NCBI GenBank assembly: GCA_016208015.1
Contig: JACQYW010000009.1
Location: 62,001-126,000 of the forward strand
Source: Nitrosomonadales bacterium
GTDB taxonomy: Bacteria; Pseudomonadota; Gammaproteobacteria; Burkholderiales; Gallionellaceae
DNA: 64,000 bases
Direction: 5' to 3'
Under the pieces are notes generated by a model. It did no database searches. It saw only the letters and a list, made by a program, of their open reading frames with translations, and was not told the origin of the DNA. The translations under genes were made by a program, and so were the position numbers. How positions within the stretch are numbered: position 1 is the first letter of the stretch; each line of letters opens with the position of its first letter. Positions 17,302-28,926 of this stretch are shown here, piece by piece.

Positions 17302-18076
17302 ATGGAGTCTCTTTGCGGTGTTGCTGGTCGGTCTGCTCGGCGGGGTGCATTGCCTCGGCATGTGCGGCAGCATCGTCGGAATCTTCACCACGCAAATGTC
17401 GAAGCCCTCACCCGAACCCTCTCCCCGGGGGGGAGGGGCCAACGGTCTTTCCCCTGCCGGGGCAAGGGGGCGACATTCTTTTGCGCGCTGGCCGTTCCAT
17501 CTGGCGTACAGCAGCGGACGCATCGCCAGTTATGCGGTTGCCGGTGCTTTGGTCGGTGCGGTCGGGCAGGCGGGATTGCTGATGCGCGACGCAGTTCCGG
17601 TGCAGCATCTGCTGTTCGCGCTATCCTCCTTCATGCTTGTCGCGCTCGGCCTGTATCTGGCCGGCGTATGGGGCGTGGTGCGGCGCATGGAACATCTGGG
17701 CAGCGGCCTGTGGCTTCGGCTGCAACCCTATACCGCCAGACTGTTGCCGGTGAATACCGTGCCGCGCGCGCTGGGTCTGGGCGCGCTGTGGGGCTGGTTG
17801 CCCTGCGGTCTGGTGTACAGCGTACTGCTCACCGCGCTGGCGAGCGGCAGTGCGGCGCAGGGAGCGCTCATCATGCTGGCCTTCGGTCTGGGGACCTTGC
17901 CCAATCTGCTGGCGATCGGCCTGTTCTGGGAAAGCATCAAAGGTTGGGTGCAATCGCCGCGGGTGCGCCTGGTGGCGGGTTCGCTGGTCGCCTCGCTGGG
18001 TGTGTACGGTCTGATCAAAGTGGGATATACATTTATGGTCCATGGATGGACGGGAGCGTGTCATGTGGCGGCGTAA
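17294..18076 (+). CDS. UreH/DsbD-like (TauE/SafE-type) membrane protein with repeat-derived insert
   Basis: 260 residues with about six membrane helices. The family signature HCLGMCGS lies in helix 1 and LPCGLVYS in a later helix. Such proteins often sit with cytochrome oxidase assembly or metal genes, and a SCO1 gene follows here. Residues about 37-61 (nt 17402-17476) are Pro/Gly/Ser-rich (PSPEPSPRGGG) and are encoded by a CCCTCACCC/GGGGAGGGG-type palindromic repeat inserted in frame between helices 1 and 2. Probable role: metal or redox handling during oxidase maturation (inference). It overlaps the next gene by 14 bp. Confidence 0.75.
   Translation: MVEWSLFAVLLVGLLGGVHCLGMCGSIVGIFTTQMSKPSPEPSPRGGGANGLSPAGARGRHSFARWPFHLAYSSGRIASYAVAGALVGAVGQAGLLMRDAVPVQHLLFALSSFMLVALGLYLAGVWGVVRRMEHLGSGLWLRLQPYTARLLPVNTVPRALGLGALWGWLPCGLVYSVLLTALASGSAAQGALIMLAFGLGTLPNLLAIGLFWESIKGWVQSPRVRLVAGSLVASLGVYGLIKVGYTFMVHGWTGACHVAA
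17405..17471 (+). repeat. GC-rich palindromic repeat inside a coding region
   Basis: A first hairpin (CCCTCTCCCC / GGGGGAGGGG, about 17417-17438) and a second (CCCCTGCC / GGGGCAAGGGG, about 17451-17470) form an element of the widespread CCCTCACCC...GAGAGGG type. It lies in frame in the membrane protein gene at 17294 and adds no stop codon. Confidence 0.6.
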
Positions 18077-18650
18077 CCTGTTTCTGTTGGTTCTGCTTTC
18101 CGTTCTTTCCGCCTGCGGCGAGCAAAAACTCCCTTCCCCCTTCAAGGCCAGCGATGTCAGTGCCCAATACGCGCAAGCCGACTTTCGCCTGAACGAGGCG
18201 GACGGCAAGCCGGTCAGTCTCTCGGATTATCGCGGCAAGGTGGTGGTGTTGTTCTTCGGTTATACCCACTGCCCGCAGATATGCCCGACCACGCTGGCCG
18301 ATCTGGCGCAGGTGATGCGCATGCTGGACAAGGACGCGGACAGGGTGCAGGTGCTGTTCGTGACGCTCGATCCCAAGCGCGATACCCGCGAACTGCTGGC
18401 CCAATATCCGCCGGCATTCTTTCCTACTTTCAAGGGCTTGTCCGGTGATACCATGTCGACCGCGCAAGCGGCGCAAGCGTTCGGCGTGACCTGGCAGATC
18501 CACCAGAACAAGAACGGTGGCTACGATCTGGACCATTCCGCCGGGACGTATCTCATCGCGCCGGGCGGCAAGCCGGTTCTGCTGGCGCCCTACGGACAGC
18601 GTGCGGAGTTGTTGGTGCAGGACGTCAAACTACTATTAGCGATTAAATGA
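18063..18650 (+). CDS. SCO1/SenC-type copper chaperone lipoprotein
   Basis: 195 residues from the ATG at 18063; an upstream ATG at 18042 would precede the signal peptide. Lipobox VLSAC anchors it in the membrane. Thioredoxin-fold SCO domain with the copper-binding CPQIC motif (CxxxC) in YTHCPQICPTTL and the conserved distal His in DHSAGTYLI. The family delivers copper to the CuA site of cytochrome oxidase or acts as a thiol reductant. It overlaps the histidine kinase gene by 4 bp. Confidence 0.92.
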   Translation: MWRRNLFLLVLLSVLSACGEQKLPSPFKASDVSAQYAQADFRLNEADGKPVSLSDYRGKVVVLFFGYTHCPQICPTTLADLAQVMRMLDKDADRVQVLFVTLDPKRDTRELLAQYPPAFFPTFKGLSGDTMSTAQAAQAFGVTWQIHQNKNGGYDLDHSAGTYLIAPGGKPVLLAPYGQRAELLVQDVKLLLAIK

Positions 18651-20467
18651 GTTCGTTGATCGATCTGCTGCGATTTGAGATAGACGAAACAAATCTGCCG
18701 ATCCGCGCGGAGCAGATCCGCTCGCGCATCAACAGTTATCCGCTGATGCTCGTATCCGAACTGGTTCTCGCCCCCTTCCTGGTGATGCTGATGTGGGGCA
18801 AGGTTCCGCATGGTGCATTGCAAGGCTGGTTGCTCGCGGTCTATATCGTGCATGCCATCGAATTCATCGTCTGGCGCAGGCACCGCGCACTGTCGAAGAC
18901 GATCGCGCAGAACCGTGAATGGGATCGCCTGTTCAAGCGGCTTACGGCAATGGCTGCAGTGACCTGGGGCAGCGCCGGCATCCTCATGTTCGTCCCCGGC
19001 GATCTGGCCTATCAGGCCTTGATGATCTGCGTCATCATGGGAATGGCGGCCGGTGCCGCGACCAGCAACCCCTTCCATCCCCCGTCGATGTTCATCTATC
19101 TGACCTGCATGATCGTGCCGCTGCTCGTCCGGCTCGCTTGGGAGAACGATGCAACGCACTGGATACTGTCCGGCATGCTCAGCATGTTCTGCATCTTCGT
19201 GCTCAAGTCGGCGCTGGAACTGATCCTGACATTCGAACAGTCGCAACGGCGCCGGTTCGAGAACGAGCGTCTGGTTGGTGCGTTGCTGGAGCGCAAGCGC
19301 GATGCGGAAGCATCGCGTCAGGCGGCGGAGCAGGCCAATCAGGCCAAGTCCAAATTCCTCGCCACCGCCAGCCACGACCTGCGCCAACCTTTGCAGGCCT
19401 TGCGCCTGTTCTCCGATGCCTTGCAGGACACGGCGAAAGACAAGGAGACCATCCGGCTGGGCGGGCAGATCGGCAAATCGGTGAATGCGCTGGTTGACAT
19501 GTTCGACGACCTGCTCGATGTGTCGCGTCTGGATGCGGGGATCGTCGAGCCGCGCTGGCAGCATTTCATGCTGGGGGCGCTGTTCGATCGCATCTATGGC
19601 GACTTTGCCCCGTTGGCCCAGGCCAAAGGGCTGAGTTTCCAGTTGCCTGTCTGCAATGGCGACAACCACGAGCAGTGTGAATGCGATGTGGTGATCTACA
19701 GCGATCCCTTCCTGCTCGAGCGCATGTTGCGCAATCTCATCTCCAATGCCATCCGTTACACCGACAACGGCGGCGTGGCGGGACGCTGCATCTGCATGCA
19801 GGACAAGATCGAGTTGGAGATCGCCGATACCGGCATCGGTATCAGCCCGGAGACGCTGCCGCACATCTTCGAGGAATATTATCAGGCCGCCAATCCGCAT
19901 CGCGACCGGCGCAAGGGGCTGGGCCTGGGGCTTGCCATCGTGCGACGCATCGAAGGTTTGTTGGGGACCAAAGTGCAGGCCAGCTCGGTGCCCGGCGTCG
20001 GTTCGACGTTCAGCTTCACCGTGCCTGTCGGCGATCCCTCGCTGCTGGCACAGCCTTTCGTCATCACTCATTCCCATTTCGACCTGAACGGCAGTGTGGT
20101 GGCGCTGGTAGAGGACGATCAGGATATCCGCGAGCTGTCGAACGAACTCATGGAGCAATGGGGCTGCACGGTGGTCGCCGGGGAGTATGCCGAAGATGTG
20201 ATGCGCAAACTGGATATCGCCGGACTGCGCCCGGACGTGCTGGTGTGCGACTACCGCCTGCCGCACGGGATGACCGCCATACACGTCATCAAACGGATGC
20301 GCGAACTGTGGGGGAGCGATCTGCCGGTGGTGGTACTGACCGGCGATACCGCTATCGAGACATTGAACGAGATCCACGCCAGCGGGGCGATCCTGCTGCA
20401 CAAGCCTATCGCGCCCGTGCGTCTGCGCTCGATGATGTATCACGCGATGCACGGCGAGAGCCAATAG
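18647..20467 (+). CDS. Membrane hybrid histidine kinase with C-terminal receiver
   Basis: 606 residues. About six membrane helices (about 28-195) without a separate periplasmic sensor domain, a coiled linker, HisKA with phospho-acceptor His243 in [12 protein letters not shown], a HATPase domain (N box [16 protein letters not shown] boxes DTGIGI and GLGLGLAIV) and a receiver domain with Asp535 in VLVCDYRLP. The tight membrane core suggests sensing of a membrane or respiratory signal (inference). The NarL-type regulator starting 60 bp downstream is the likely partner. Confidence 0.9.
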   Translation: MSSLIDLLRFEIDETNLPIRAEQIRSRINSYPLMLVSELVLAPFLVMLMWGKVPHGALQGWLLAVYIVHAIEFIVWRRHRALSKTIAQNREWDRLFKRLTAMAAVTWGSAGILMFVPGDLAYQALMICVIMGMAAGAATSNPFHPPSMFIYLTCMIVPLLVRLAWENDATHWILSGMLSMFCIFVLKSALELILTFEQSQRRRFENERLVGALLERKRDAEASRQAAEQANQAKSKFLATASHDLRQPLQALRLFSDALQDTAKDKETIRLGGQIGKSVNALVDMFDDLLDVSRLDAGIVEPRWQHFMLGALFDRIYGDFAPLAQAKGLSFQLPVCNGDNHEQCECDVVIYSDPFLLERMLRNLISNAIRYTDNGGVAGRCICMQDKIELEIADTGIGISPETLPHIFEEYYQAANPHRDRRKGLGLGLAIVRRIEGLLGTKVQASSVPGVGSTFSFTVPVGDPSLLAQPFVITHSHFDLNGSVVALVEDDQDIRELSNELMEQWGCTVVAGEYAEDVMRKLDIAGLRPDVLVCDYRLPHGMTAIHVIKRMRELWGSDLPVVVLTGDTAIETLNEIHASGAILLHKPIAPVRLRSMMYHAMHGESQ

Positions 20468-20516
20468 CCCAAGTCTGGAGTGGTATGATTGCGGGCAAGG
20501 ATTTGAAGTGAGTTTA

Positions 20517-20525
20517 GGGGGGGGG
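20517..20525 (+). promoter_or_regulatory. Poly-G tract serving as ribosome site of the response regulator
   Basis: Nine consecutive G bases end one base before the ATG at 20527. No other Shine-Dalgarno-like sequence is near. A homopolymer this long can slip during replication and would change the ribosome-site spacing. Confidence 0.45.
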
Positions 20526-20526
20526 T

Positions 20527-21213
20527 ATGAAGATCAAGGTGCTGATGGCCGACGACCACGCGTTGTTTCGCGATGGCATGCGCTATGTGTTGCAGCAACT
20601 GGCCGACGAGGTCGAGATACTGGATTCGGGGAATTTTCAGGATGCGCTGCAACTGGTGCACGACAATCCCGATGTCGATCTGGCTTTGCTCGACCTGAAC
20701 ATGCCCGGCAGCGAAGGCGTTCCGTCGATCCAGTTCTTCCATCTGCGCCATCCCGATATCCCGCTGGTGGTGGTCTCCGGGTCCGACCACAGAGACGACA
20801 TCGAAAGCGTGATGGAGTCGGGCGCCATGGGTTTCATCTCCAAGATGTCTTCAAGCAAGATCATGCTGTCGGCACTGCGCATGGTGCTGGAAGGCGGCGT
20901 CTATCTGCCGCCGCAGCTGCTGCAGCAGGCGGTGAGCAACGTCGACCCGGGCGAAGCGCTGGAGAGCAAGCGTTCGCAGCGTGCCGCCAAGTTCGGCCTG
21001 ACTTCGCGCCAGTTGGAGGTACTCAGCTATCTTGCTTCCGGCATGGCCAACAAGGAGATATCCAAGAAGATGAATCTGGCCGAAGGTACGGTCAAGATCC
21101 ATACCGCCGCGGTGTATCAGGCGCTGCATGTGAATTCGCGCCTGGAAGCGGTCAGCACGGCGCGCCGCCTCGGCTTCCTCCCCCCGGCCCCCAACGATTC
21201 CGAGGCGCATTGA
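20527..21213 (+). CDS. NarL/FixJ-type response regulator
   Basis: 228 residues. Receiver domain with acidic pair [11 protein letters not shown], phospho-acceptor Asp56 in [10 protein letters not shown] and Lys in MGFISK. C-terminal LuxR-type HTH (about 155-215) with [35 protein letters not shown]. It lies directly after the hybrid kinase and is its probable output regulator. The stop codon overlaps the ftsK start (TGATG), so ftsK translation may be coupled to it. Confidence 0.92.
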   Translation: MKIKVLMADDHALFRDGMRYVLQQLADEVEILDSGNFQDALQLVHDNPDVDLALLDLNMPGSEGVPSIQFFHLRHPDIPLVVVSGSDHRDDIESVMESGAMGFISKMSSSKIMLSALRMVLEGGVYLPPQLLQQAVSNVDPGEALESKRSQRAAKFGLTSRQLEVLSYLASGMANKEISKKMNLAEGTVKIHTAAVYQALHVNSRLEAVSTARRLGFLPPAPNDSEAH

Positions 21214-23486
21214 TGGCGTTGCCCGCAAGCCCCCGGCCCCCGTTGCCCGAAAGACTGCTCGGCCTGCTGCGCGAGTCGCGCTGGCTGCTGCTGGTGGCTG
21301 TGGCGCTTTATCTCGTTCTCATCCTCTTCGGTTACGACCGCGCCGACCCTTCCTGGTCGCACAGCGCGACCGATGCGACGATAGGCAATCCCGGCGGCGT
21401 GTTCGGCGCCTGGCTGTCCGACGTGCTGCTCTACCTGTTCGGGTTCTCGGCATGGTGGTGGGTCACGCTGATGTTGCAGCGAGTGTGGGCAGGCTATCGC
21501 AGCATGCGCGCCGACAGCCTGTTCGACCAGCGAGCCTTGTGGGTCTCGCTGCTCGGCTTTGTCGTATTGCTATCCTCCAGTTGCGCACTTGAAGCCCTGC
21601 GTCTCTACACCTGGCAAGTCTCGTTGCCGCTCGCCCCCGGCGGCATGCTCGGCGCGGTGCTGGGCGGAGCCTTGTCGCATGTGCTGGGTTTCACCGGCGC
21701 GACCCTGTTCCTGCTGGCCTTGATGGTGGCGAGCTTCAGTCTCTATACCGGATTGTCCTGGCTGCGCTTCGTCGACTGGCTGGGCAGCGTGCTGGAGGAG
21801 TCTTATCTGTGGGCGCGCAACACCTGGCAGACTTGGCAGGACAAGCGCATCGGCGTGCAGGCGTCGCAGGAACGCAACCTTGTGGTCGAAGAAGAAAAGA
21901 GGCGCGTCGAAGACCATCAGCCCATCCATATCGGGATGCCGGTCATGGAAGTGCCGCGCTCCAAGCGCGTGGATAAAGAGAAGCAGGTCTCGCTGTTCGT
22001 GGAGATGCCGGACTCGGACCTGCCCCCGCTGCGCCTGCTCGATGAAGCGACGCAGCAGGTCGAGGTGGTTTCCGCCGAGACGCTTGAATTCACCTCGCGC
22101 CTGATCGAGCGCAAGCTCAAGGACTTCGGCGTCGAGGTCAAGGTGGTCGGTGCCTATCCCGGTCCGGTCATCACCCGTTACGAGATCGATCCTTCCGTCG
22201 GTGTGAAGGGCAGCCAGATCGTCAATCTGGCGCGCGACTTGGCGCGCGCGCTGTCGGTGGTGAGCATCCGCGTGGTCGAGACCATTCCCGGCAAGGCCTT
22301 CATGGCACTGGAACTGCCCAATCCGAAACGGCAGATCGTGCACCTCTCCGAGATACTGGGTTCGCAGGTCTACGCCGAGATGAGTTCGCCGCTCACCATG
22401 GCGATGGGCAAGGACATCTCCGGCAAGCCGGTGGTCGCCGACTTGGCCAAGATGCCGCACGTGCTGGTGGCCGGCACTACCGGCTCGGGCAAATCGGTGG
22501 CCATCAATGCCATGATCCTGAGCCTGCTGTACAAGTCCACGCCGCAGCAGGTGCGCCTGTTGCTGGTCGATCCCAAGATGCTCGAGTTGTCGGTGTACGA
22601 AGGTATCCCGCATCTGCTCGCGCCGGTGGTCACCGACATGCGTCAGGCTGCTTCCGCGCTCAACTGGGGCGTGCAGGAGATGGATAAGCGCTACAAGCTG
22701 ATGTCGCACTTCGGCGTACGCAATATCGCCGGATACAACCAGAAATTCCGCGAAGCGGTGAAGGCGGGCGAGCCGCTGACCAATCCGTTCAGCATCACGC
22801 CGGAGAATCCCGAACCGCTGGAAGAGTTGCCCTACATTGTGATTTTCATCGATGAACTCGCCGACCTGATGATGGTGGTGGGCAAGAAGGTGGAAGAACT
22901 CATCGCACGTCTGGCGCAGAAGGCGCGCGCCGCCGGTATCCATCTGGTGCTGGCAACGCAGCGTCCGTCCGTGGACGTCATCACCGGCCTGATCAAGGCC
23001 AACGTGCCGACGCGCGTGGCGTTCCAGGTGTCGAGCAAGATCGATTCGCGCACCATCCTCGACCAGATGGGCGCGGAATCGCTGCTGGGGCAGGGCGACA
23101 TGCTCTACCTGCCGCCGGGCAGCGGCCATCCGCAGCGCGTGCACGGCGCCTTCGTCTCGGATCAGGAAGTGCACCGCGTCACCGAACACCTCAAGGCGCA
23201 GGGCCAACCCAACTACATCGAGGGCGTACTCACTTCACTGGATGAACCGGCCGAGGGCGAATACGACGGCGGCGGCGGGGATGCCGAAGCCGATGCGCTG
23301 TACGACCAGGCCGTCGAAGTCGTGCTGAAGACGCGCCGTCCTTCAATCTCGCTGGTGCAGCGCCATCTGCGCATCGGCTACAACCGCGCGGCGCGCCTGA
23401 TCGAGGCGATGGAAAAGGCCGGGCTGGTTTCGACTATGCAGTCGAACGGCAATCGCGAAGTGCTGGCTCCCGCCAGAACGGAATAA
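21213..23486 (+). CDS. ftsK: DNA translocase FtsK
   Basis: 757 residues from the ATG overlapping the regulator stop; longer readings back to 20508 run antisense-like through the regulator and are rejected. Four membrane helices (about 25-190), a short linker, then alpha, beta and gamma domains. Walker [13 protein letters not shown], Walker [34 protein letters not shown], and a C-terminal winged-helix gamma domain ([23 protein letters not shown]) that reads KOPS. It pumps DNA at the septum to resolve chromosome dimers. The linker is short compared with E. coli FtsK. Confidence 0.97.
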   Translation: MALPASPRPPLPERLLGLLRESRWLLLVAVALYLVLILFGYDRADPSWSHSATDATIGNPGGVFGAWLSDVLLYLFGFSAWWWVTLMLQRVWAGYRSMRADSLFDQRALWVSLLGFVVLLSSSCALEALRLYTWQVSLPLAPGGMLGAVLGGALSHVLGFTGATLFLLALMVASFSLYTGLSWLRFVDWLGSVLEESYLWARNTWQTWQDKRIGVQASQERNLVVEEEKRRVEDHQPIHIGMPVMEVPRSKRVDKEKQVSLFVEMPDSDLPPLRLLDEATQQVEVVSAETLEFTSRLIERKLKDFGVEVKVVGAYPGPVITRYEIDPSVGVKGSQIVNLARDLARALSVVSIRVVETIPGKAFMALELPNPKRQIVHLSEILGSQVYAEMSSPLTMAMGKDISGKPVVADLAKMPHVLVAGTTGSGKSVAINAMILSLLYKSTPQQVRLLLVDPKMLELSVYEGIPHLLAPVVTDMRQAASALNWGVQEMDKRYKLMSHFGVRNIAGYNQKFREAVKAGEPLTNPFSITPENPEPLEELPYIVIFIDELADLMMVVGKKVEELIARLAQKARAAGIHLVLATQRPSVDVITGLIKANVPTRVAFQVSSKIDSRTILDQMGAESLLGQGDMLYLPPGSGHPQRVHGAFVSDQEVHRVTEHLKAQGQPNYIEGVLTSLDEPAEGEYDGGGGDAEADALYDQAVEVVLKTRRPSISLVQRHLRIGYNRAARLIEAMEKAGLVSTMQSNGNREVLAPARTE

Positions 23487-24103
23487 TGATGCTGAAGAGA
23501 CTCTGTGTCGCTGCGCTCTGTCTTGCCGCAGTCGAGGCCAACGCCGCTGCGACCGACAAGCTCAGATCCTTCATCGCCGCCACGCATTCCGCGCAGGCCA
23601 ACTTCACCCAGGAAGTGCAGGACAAGAACGGCAAGCGCATCCAGTCCGCCTCCGGCACCATGCAGTTCGTGCGCCCCGGCAAGTTCCGCTGGGAATACCG
23701 CAAACCTTATGAACAACTCATCGTCGGCGACGGCAAGAAGTTCTGGATGTATGACGTCGATCTCGAGCAGGTCACGGTGAAGAAGCTGGACGCCGCACTG
23801 GGCAGCAGCCCGGCGGCACTGCTTTCCGGCAATAACGAGATCGAGCGCGGCTTCGCCTTGACCGACATCGAGGATCGCGACGGGCTGGAGTGGCTGCAAG
23901 CCACGCCAAGATCATCCGAATCGACTTTCGAAAAGATCCTGATGGCTTTTAATGCAAGGGCTGAGATGGTGCGGATGGAATTGCACGATGCCTTCGGTCA
24001 TCACACCGTGCTGCGTTTCACCGAAATGAAAAGCAACCCCTCTCTGTCGCCGCAACGTTTCCGTTTCACACCGCCGAAAGGCGCTGACGTCCTAGGCGAG
24101 TAA
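23486..24103 (+). CDS. lolA: Outer-membrane lipoprotein carrier protein LolA
   Basis: 205 residues with a signal peptide ([20 protein letters not shown]). LolA fold signatures: ATHSAQANFTQEVQDKNGKR, GTMQFVRPGKFRWEYRKPY and a C-terminal FRFTPPKGADVLGE. It carries lipoproteins across the periplasm from LolCDE to LolB. The order ftsK-lolA-rarA-serS is conserved across proteobacteria and supports the call. It overlaps ftsK and rarA by one base each. Confidence 0.95.
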   Translation: MMLKRLCVAALCLAAVEANAAATDKLRSFIAATHSAQANFTQEVQDKNGKRIQSASGTMQFVRPGKFRWEYRKPYEQLIVGDGKKFWMYDVDLEQVTVKKLDAALGSSPAALLSGNNEIERGFALTDIEDRDGLEWLQATPRSSESTFEKILMAFNARAEMVRMELHDAFGHHTVLRFTEMKSNPSLSPQRFRFTPPKGADVLGE

Positions 24104-25416
24104 TGAGCAGCGCCGATCTGTTCGCCCTCAACCAGCCTGCCGCACCGCTCGCCGAGCGCTTGCGTCCCAAACATATCGATGAGGTCATCGGCCAGTCGCA
24201 TCTGTTGGGTGAGGGCAAGCCGCTGCGCTTGGCGTTCCAGTCCGGCAAGCTGCATTCGATGATCCTGTGGGGGCCGCCGGGCGTGGGCAAGACCACGCTG
24301 GCGCGGCTGATGGCTTCGGCTTTCGATGCCGAGTTCGTGCCGCTGTCGGCGGTGCTGTCCGGCGTGAAGGACATCCGCGAAGCCATCGCGCAGGCCGAGC
24401 AGACACTGCAGCAGAACGGTCGCCACACCATCCTGTTCGTGGATGAAGTCCACCGTTTCAACAAGTCGCAACAGGATGCCTTCCTGCCTTTTGTCGAGCA
24501 GGGGCTGGTCACCTTTATCGGCGCCACCACCGAGAACCCCTCGTTCGAGTTGAACAACGCGCTGCTGTCGCGCGCGCAGGTGTATGTGCTGCAATCGCTG
24601 GACGAGGCCGAGATGGGGCAACTGTTCGAGCGCGCGCAGCAAGCGGCATTGCCGGATGTCACCTTCGAAGCGGCAGCGCGCGAGCGCGTGATCGGCTATG
24701 CGGATGGCGATGCGCGGCGGCTGCTCAATGTCATGGAACAGTTGCAGACTGCTGCGGCGTCAGCAGGCAAGAAAATCATCGACGCGGCTTTCCTCGACAA
24801 CACGCTGGCGCAAAAGATGCGCCGTTTCGACAAGGGCGGCGAGGCGTTCTACGATCAGATCTCCGCGCTGCACAAATCGGTGCGCGGTTCCAATCCCGAT
24901 GCAGCGCTGTACTGGCTGGTGCGCATGCTCGACGGCGGCGCCGACCCGCGCTACCTGGCGCGGCGCATCGTGCGCATGGCCTGGGAAGACATCGGCCTGG
25001 CCGACCCGCGCGCCATCCAGCTATGCAACGATGCCGCCGCCACCTACGAACGCCTGGGCTCGCCCGAAGGAGAACTGGCGCTGGCGCAGGCCGTGCTGTA
25101 CCTGGCTGTCGCGGCGAAATCGAACGCGGGCTATGTCGCGTATAATGCCGCCCGCGCATTCATCAGTCAGGATGGCTCGCGCGAAGTGCCGCTGCACTTG
25201 CGCAACGCGCCGACAAAATTGATGAAGCAGCTGGATTACGGCAAGGATTATCGTTACGCGCACGACGAGGCGGGCGGTTATGCGGCAGGCGAGAATTACT
25301 TCCCCGACGGTATGCCCGAGGTGAGTTTCTACGAGCCTACCGAGCGCGGGCTGGAAGCAAAGATCGCGGAGAAGCTGGCGCATTTGCGTGAGCTGGATGC
25401 AAAAGCAAAAAAATAG
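24103..25416 (+). CDS. rarA: Replication-associated recombination protein RarA (MgsA)
   Basis: 437 residues; AAA+ ATPase related to clamp loaders. N-terminal LAERLRPKHIDEVIGQSHLLG, Walker A GPPGVGKTTLARL, Walker B LFVDEVHRFNKSQQD, sensor 1 GATTENPSFE, and the C-terminal tetramerisation region with LARRIVRMAWEDIGLADPRA. It acts at stalled replication forks. The length is normal. Confidence 0.95.
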   Translation: MSSADLFALNQPAAPLAERLRPKHIDEVIGQSHLLGEGKPLRLAFQSGKLHSMILWGPPGVGKTTLARLMASAFDAEFVPLSAVLSGVKDIREAIAQAEQTLQQNGRHTILFVDEVHRFNKSQQDAFLPFVEQGLVTFIGATTENPSFELNNALLSRAQVYVLQSLDEAEMGQLFERAQQAALPDVTFEAAARERVIGYADGDARRLLNVMEQLQTAAASAGKKIIDAAFLDNTLAQKMRRFDKGGEAFYDQISALHKSVRGSNPDAALYWLVRMLDGGADPRYLARRIVRMAWEDIGLADPRAIQLCNDAAATYERLGSPEGELALAQAVLYLAVAAKSNAGYVAYNAARAFISQDGSREVPLHLRNAPTKLMKQLDYGKDYRYAHDEAGGYAAGENYFPDGMPEVSFYEPTERGLEAKIAEKLAHLRELDAKAKK

Positions 25417-25418
25417 AA

Positions 25419-26821
<1,403 letters not shown>

Positions 26822-26825
26822 CCAG

Positions 26826-26852
26826 AAGGGGGCGGTTCGCTCCCTTTTTTTT
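26826..26852 (+). terminator. Rho-independent terminator after serS
   Basis: Stem AAGGGGGCG (26826-26834), loop GTT and CGCTCCCTT (26838-26846, one G-T pair), followed by an uninterrupted T run. It ends the ftsK-lolA-rarA-serS block. Confidence 0.85.
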
Positions 26853-26949
26853 GCGTTTCGTCGCATTTCGTTCCCGCCATTGGTGTCGCCAGATTACAGT
26901 GCGGTGCAGCTATCGTAGCAACATCAATCAAACCACATTAAGGTCGAAC

Positions 26950-27657
26950 ATGAGCGATAACACCAGTCACCCCCCGATCCTGAAGCTGCGCAACATCAAG
27001 CGCCGTTTCCTGCTGGGCGAGACCACCATCGACGCGCTGAACAGTATCTCTCTGGATATCCATGCGGGCGAGTTCCTTGCCGTGTGGGGGCCTTCCGGCA
27101 GCGGCAAATCCACTTTGATGAACATCATCGGCCTGATCGATGCGCCCACCGAGGGTGAGGTGCATTTCGACGAGCAGGACACACGCGTGCTGGACGATGA
27201 CGCGCTCACCGAGTTCCGCAGCAAGAAGCTCGGTTTCGTGTTCCAGAACTTCAACCTCGTGCCCGTACTCTCCGCGCTGGAGAATGTGATGCTGCCCTTG
27301 CAGATCCGGGGCGTGGCCGAACAGGAAGCGCGCAAACGCGCCGCCGCCGCGCTGGTGGATGTCGGGCTGGAAAAGTTCAAGGGCTCGTTGCCGGACAAAC
27401 TCTCCGGCGGCCAGCGCCAGCGCGTCGCCATCGCGCGTGCACTGGTGGTCGATCCCATGCTGGTGATCGCCGACGAGCCGACCGCCAACCTGGATTCCGA
27501 GAACAGCCGCATGGTGGTGGAGCTGATGCGCGAGATGAACCGCGCGCGCAAGGTGACCTTCGTGTTCACCACGCACGACCAGCGCCTGCTCGACCATGTG
27601 GACAGGAAGATACTGTTGCGCGACGGCAATATCGTGAGCGATGAGGTGGTGGCATGA
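26950..27657 (+). CDS. MacB/LolD-type ABC transporter ATP-binding protein
   Basis: 235 residues from MSDNTSHPPILKLRN; the frame extends upstream through serS but those codons are not a gene. Walker A GPSGSGKST, signature LSGGQRQRVAIARAL, Walker B LVIADEP and the H-loop TTHD are intact. The sequence is of the MacB/LolD (FtsE-like) branch, whose members extract or sense lipoproteins and lipids rather than transport classical solutes. It overlaps the permease by 4 bp and starts a seven-gene operon. Confidence 0.93.
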   Translation: MSDNTSHPPILKLRNIKRRFLLGETTIDALNSISLDIHAGEFLAVWGPSGSGKSTLMNIIGLIDAPTEGEVHFDEQDTRVLDDDALTEFRSKKLGFVFQNFNLVPVLSALENVMLPLQIRGVAEQEARKRAAAALVDVGLEKFKGSLPDKLSGGQRQRVAIARALVVDPMLVIADEPTANLDSENSRMVVELMREMNRARKVTFVFTTHDQRLLDHVDRKILLRDGNIVSDEVVA

Positions 27658-28916
27658 AGAACATGATCAAACTGGCCCTGCGCGGCCTGATGCGCAACCG
27701 CCGCCGTTCGATGGTGACGATGCTCGCCATCGCTTTCGGTTTCGCGGCCATCGTGCTGTTCGCGGGCTACACCCACAACGTTTACGACGGTCTCGGTCGC
27801 CAGTCCATCCACGGCGAGATGCTGGGCCACCTGACGCTGTACAAGAAGGGCATGCGCACGGAAGGCAAGCTTGACCCTGAGCGCTACCTGCTCACCGCGC
27901 CGGAAGTCGCCGCCATCAGCAAGCTGGTCGGCGCCGAGGAACACGTCAAGCTGGTCGCGCCGCGGCTGGGCATGAGCGGGTTGGTGAGCAACGGCCGCGC
28001 CAGCACCATCTTCATCGCCGAGGGTATCGAGCCGGAAGCGGTGGTGAAACTGCGCGAAGGTTCGCTGACCGATGCGGAGCGCAAGAGCGGCATGTTCGAC
28101 AACATGCGCATGCGTCTGGACAAGGACAGGCCCGAAGTGGTGAGCTTGAGCGACGGGCTGGTCGAGATGCTGCACCTGAAGGAGGGCGAGCAGGCGCAGG
28201 TGCTGGTGAACACCCTGAGCGGTCAGGCCAATGCCGCCGACATCACGCTGGCCAAATCATTCAACACCGGCAATGCGGGCAGCAACGACAAGTTCGCCTT
28301 CGTCTCGCTGGCGCTGGCGCGCACCTTGCTGGATGCGGAAGGACGGGCACAGCGGCTGACCATTCTGCTCGACGATGAATCACGCACAGAGGCGATGCGT
28401 GACAGCCTGCTGGCGAAACTCACCGCGGCGGGGTTCGAGGTCGAGATCCTGACCTGGCAGGAATTGTCCGATTTCTACAATCAGGTTCACGGCATGTTCG
28501 ACATGATCTTCGGCTTCATCTTCAATATCGTGTTGACCGTGGTCATCATGAGCGTGGCCAACTCCATGGGCATGACAGTGATCGAACGCACCCGCGAGAT
28601 CGGCACCCTGCGCGCCATCGGTCTAAAGCGCAGCGGCGTGATACGGTTGTTCACCATGGAGTCGATGCTGCTCACGCTGATCGGTTGTGTCACCGGGCTG
28701 CTGATCGCGCTGCTGGTGCGCTGGGGCATCAACCTGGCGAACATCTCTTATGTTCCGCCCAATAGCGCCAGCCCGGTGCCCTTGCTGGTCGATCTGGATG
28801 TCGGGCGCACTGTATTCACCTTCATCCTGATGGGGCTGGTGGGGACGCTGGCGGCGTACATGCCGGCACGGCGCGCGGCGAAGAAGGACATCATCGATGC
28901 CTTGGGGCATGTTTAA
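27654..28916 (+). CDS. FtsX/MacB-type ABC transporter permease
   Basis: 420 residues: one N-terminal membrane helix (about 18-40), a large periplasmic domain (about 50-275) and three C-terminal helices (about 285-415). The conserved NSMGMTVIERTREIGTLRAIGLKR loop contacts the ATPase. This is the MacB/LolC/LolE architecture. With the following LolA-like protein and outer-membrane barrel, a trans-envelope lipid or lipoprotein route is plausible (inference). Confidence 0.9.
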   Translation: MKNMIKLALRGLMRNRRRSMVTMLAIAFGFAAIVLFAGYTHNVYDGLGRQSIHGEMLGHLTLYKKGMRTEGKLDPERYLLTAPEVAAISKLVGAEEHVKLVAPRLGMSGLVSNGRASTIFIAEGIEPEAVVKLREGSLTDAERKSGMFDNMRMRLDKDRPEVVSLSDGLVEMLHLKEGEQAQVLVNTLSGQANAADITLAKSFNTGNAGSNDKFAFVSLALARTLLDAEGRAQRLTILLDDESRTEAMRDSLLAKLTAAGFEVEILTWQELSDFYNQVHGMFDMIFGFIFNIVLTVVIMSVANSMGMTVIERTREIGTLRAIGLKRSGVIRLFTMESMLLTLIGCVTGLLIALLVRWGINLANISYVPPNSASPVPLLVDLDVGRTVFTFILMGLVGTLAAYMPARRAAKKDIIDALGHV

Positions 28917-28926
28917 GGAGCGGGTC

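Noticed and set aside
20508..21212. N-terminal extension of FtsK through the regulator gene
   Set aside because: The extension is a shadow frame of the regulator; the ATG at 21213 gives the normal FtsK start with its first membrane helix.
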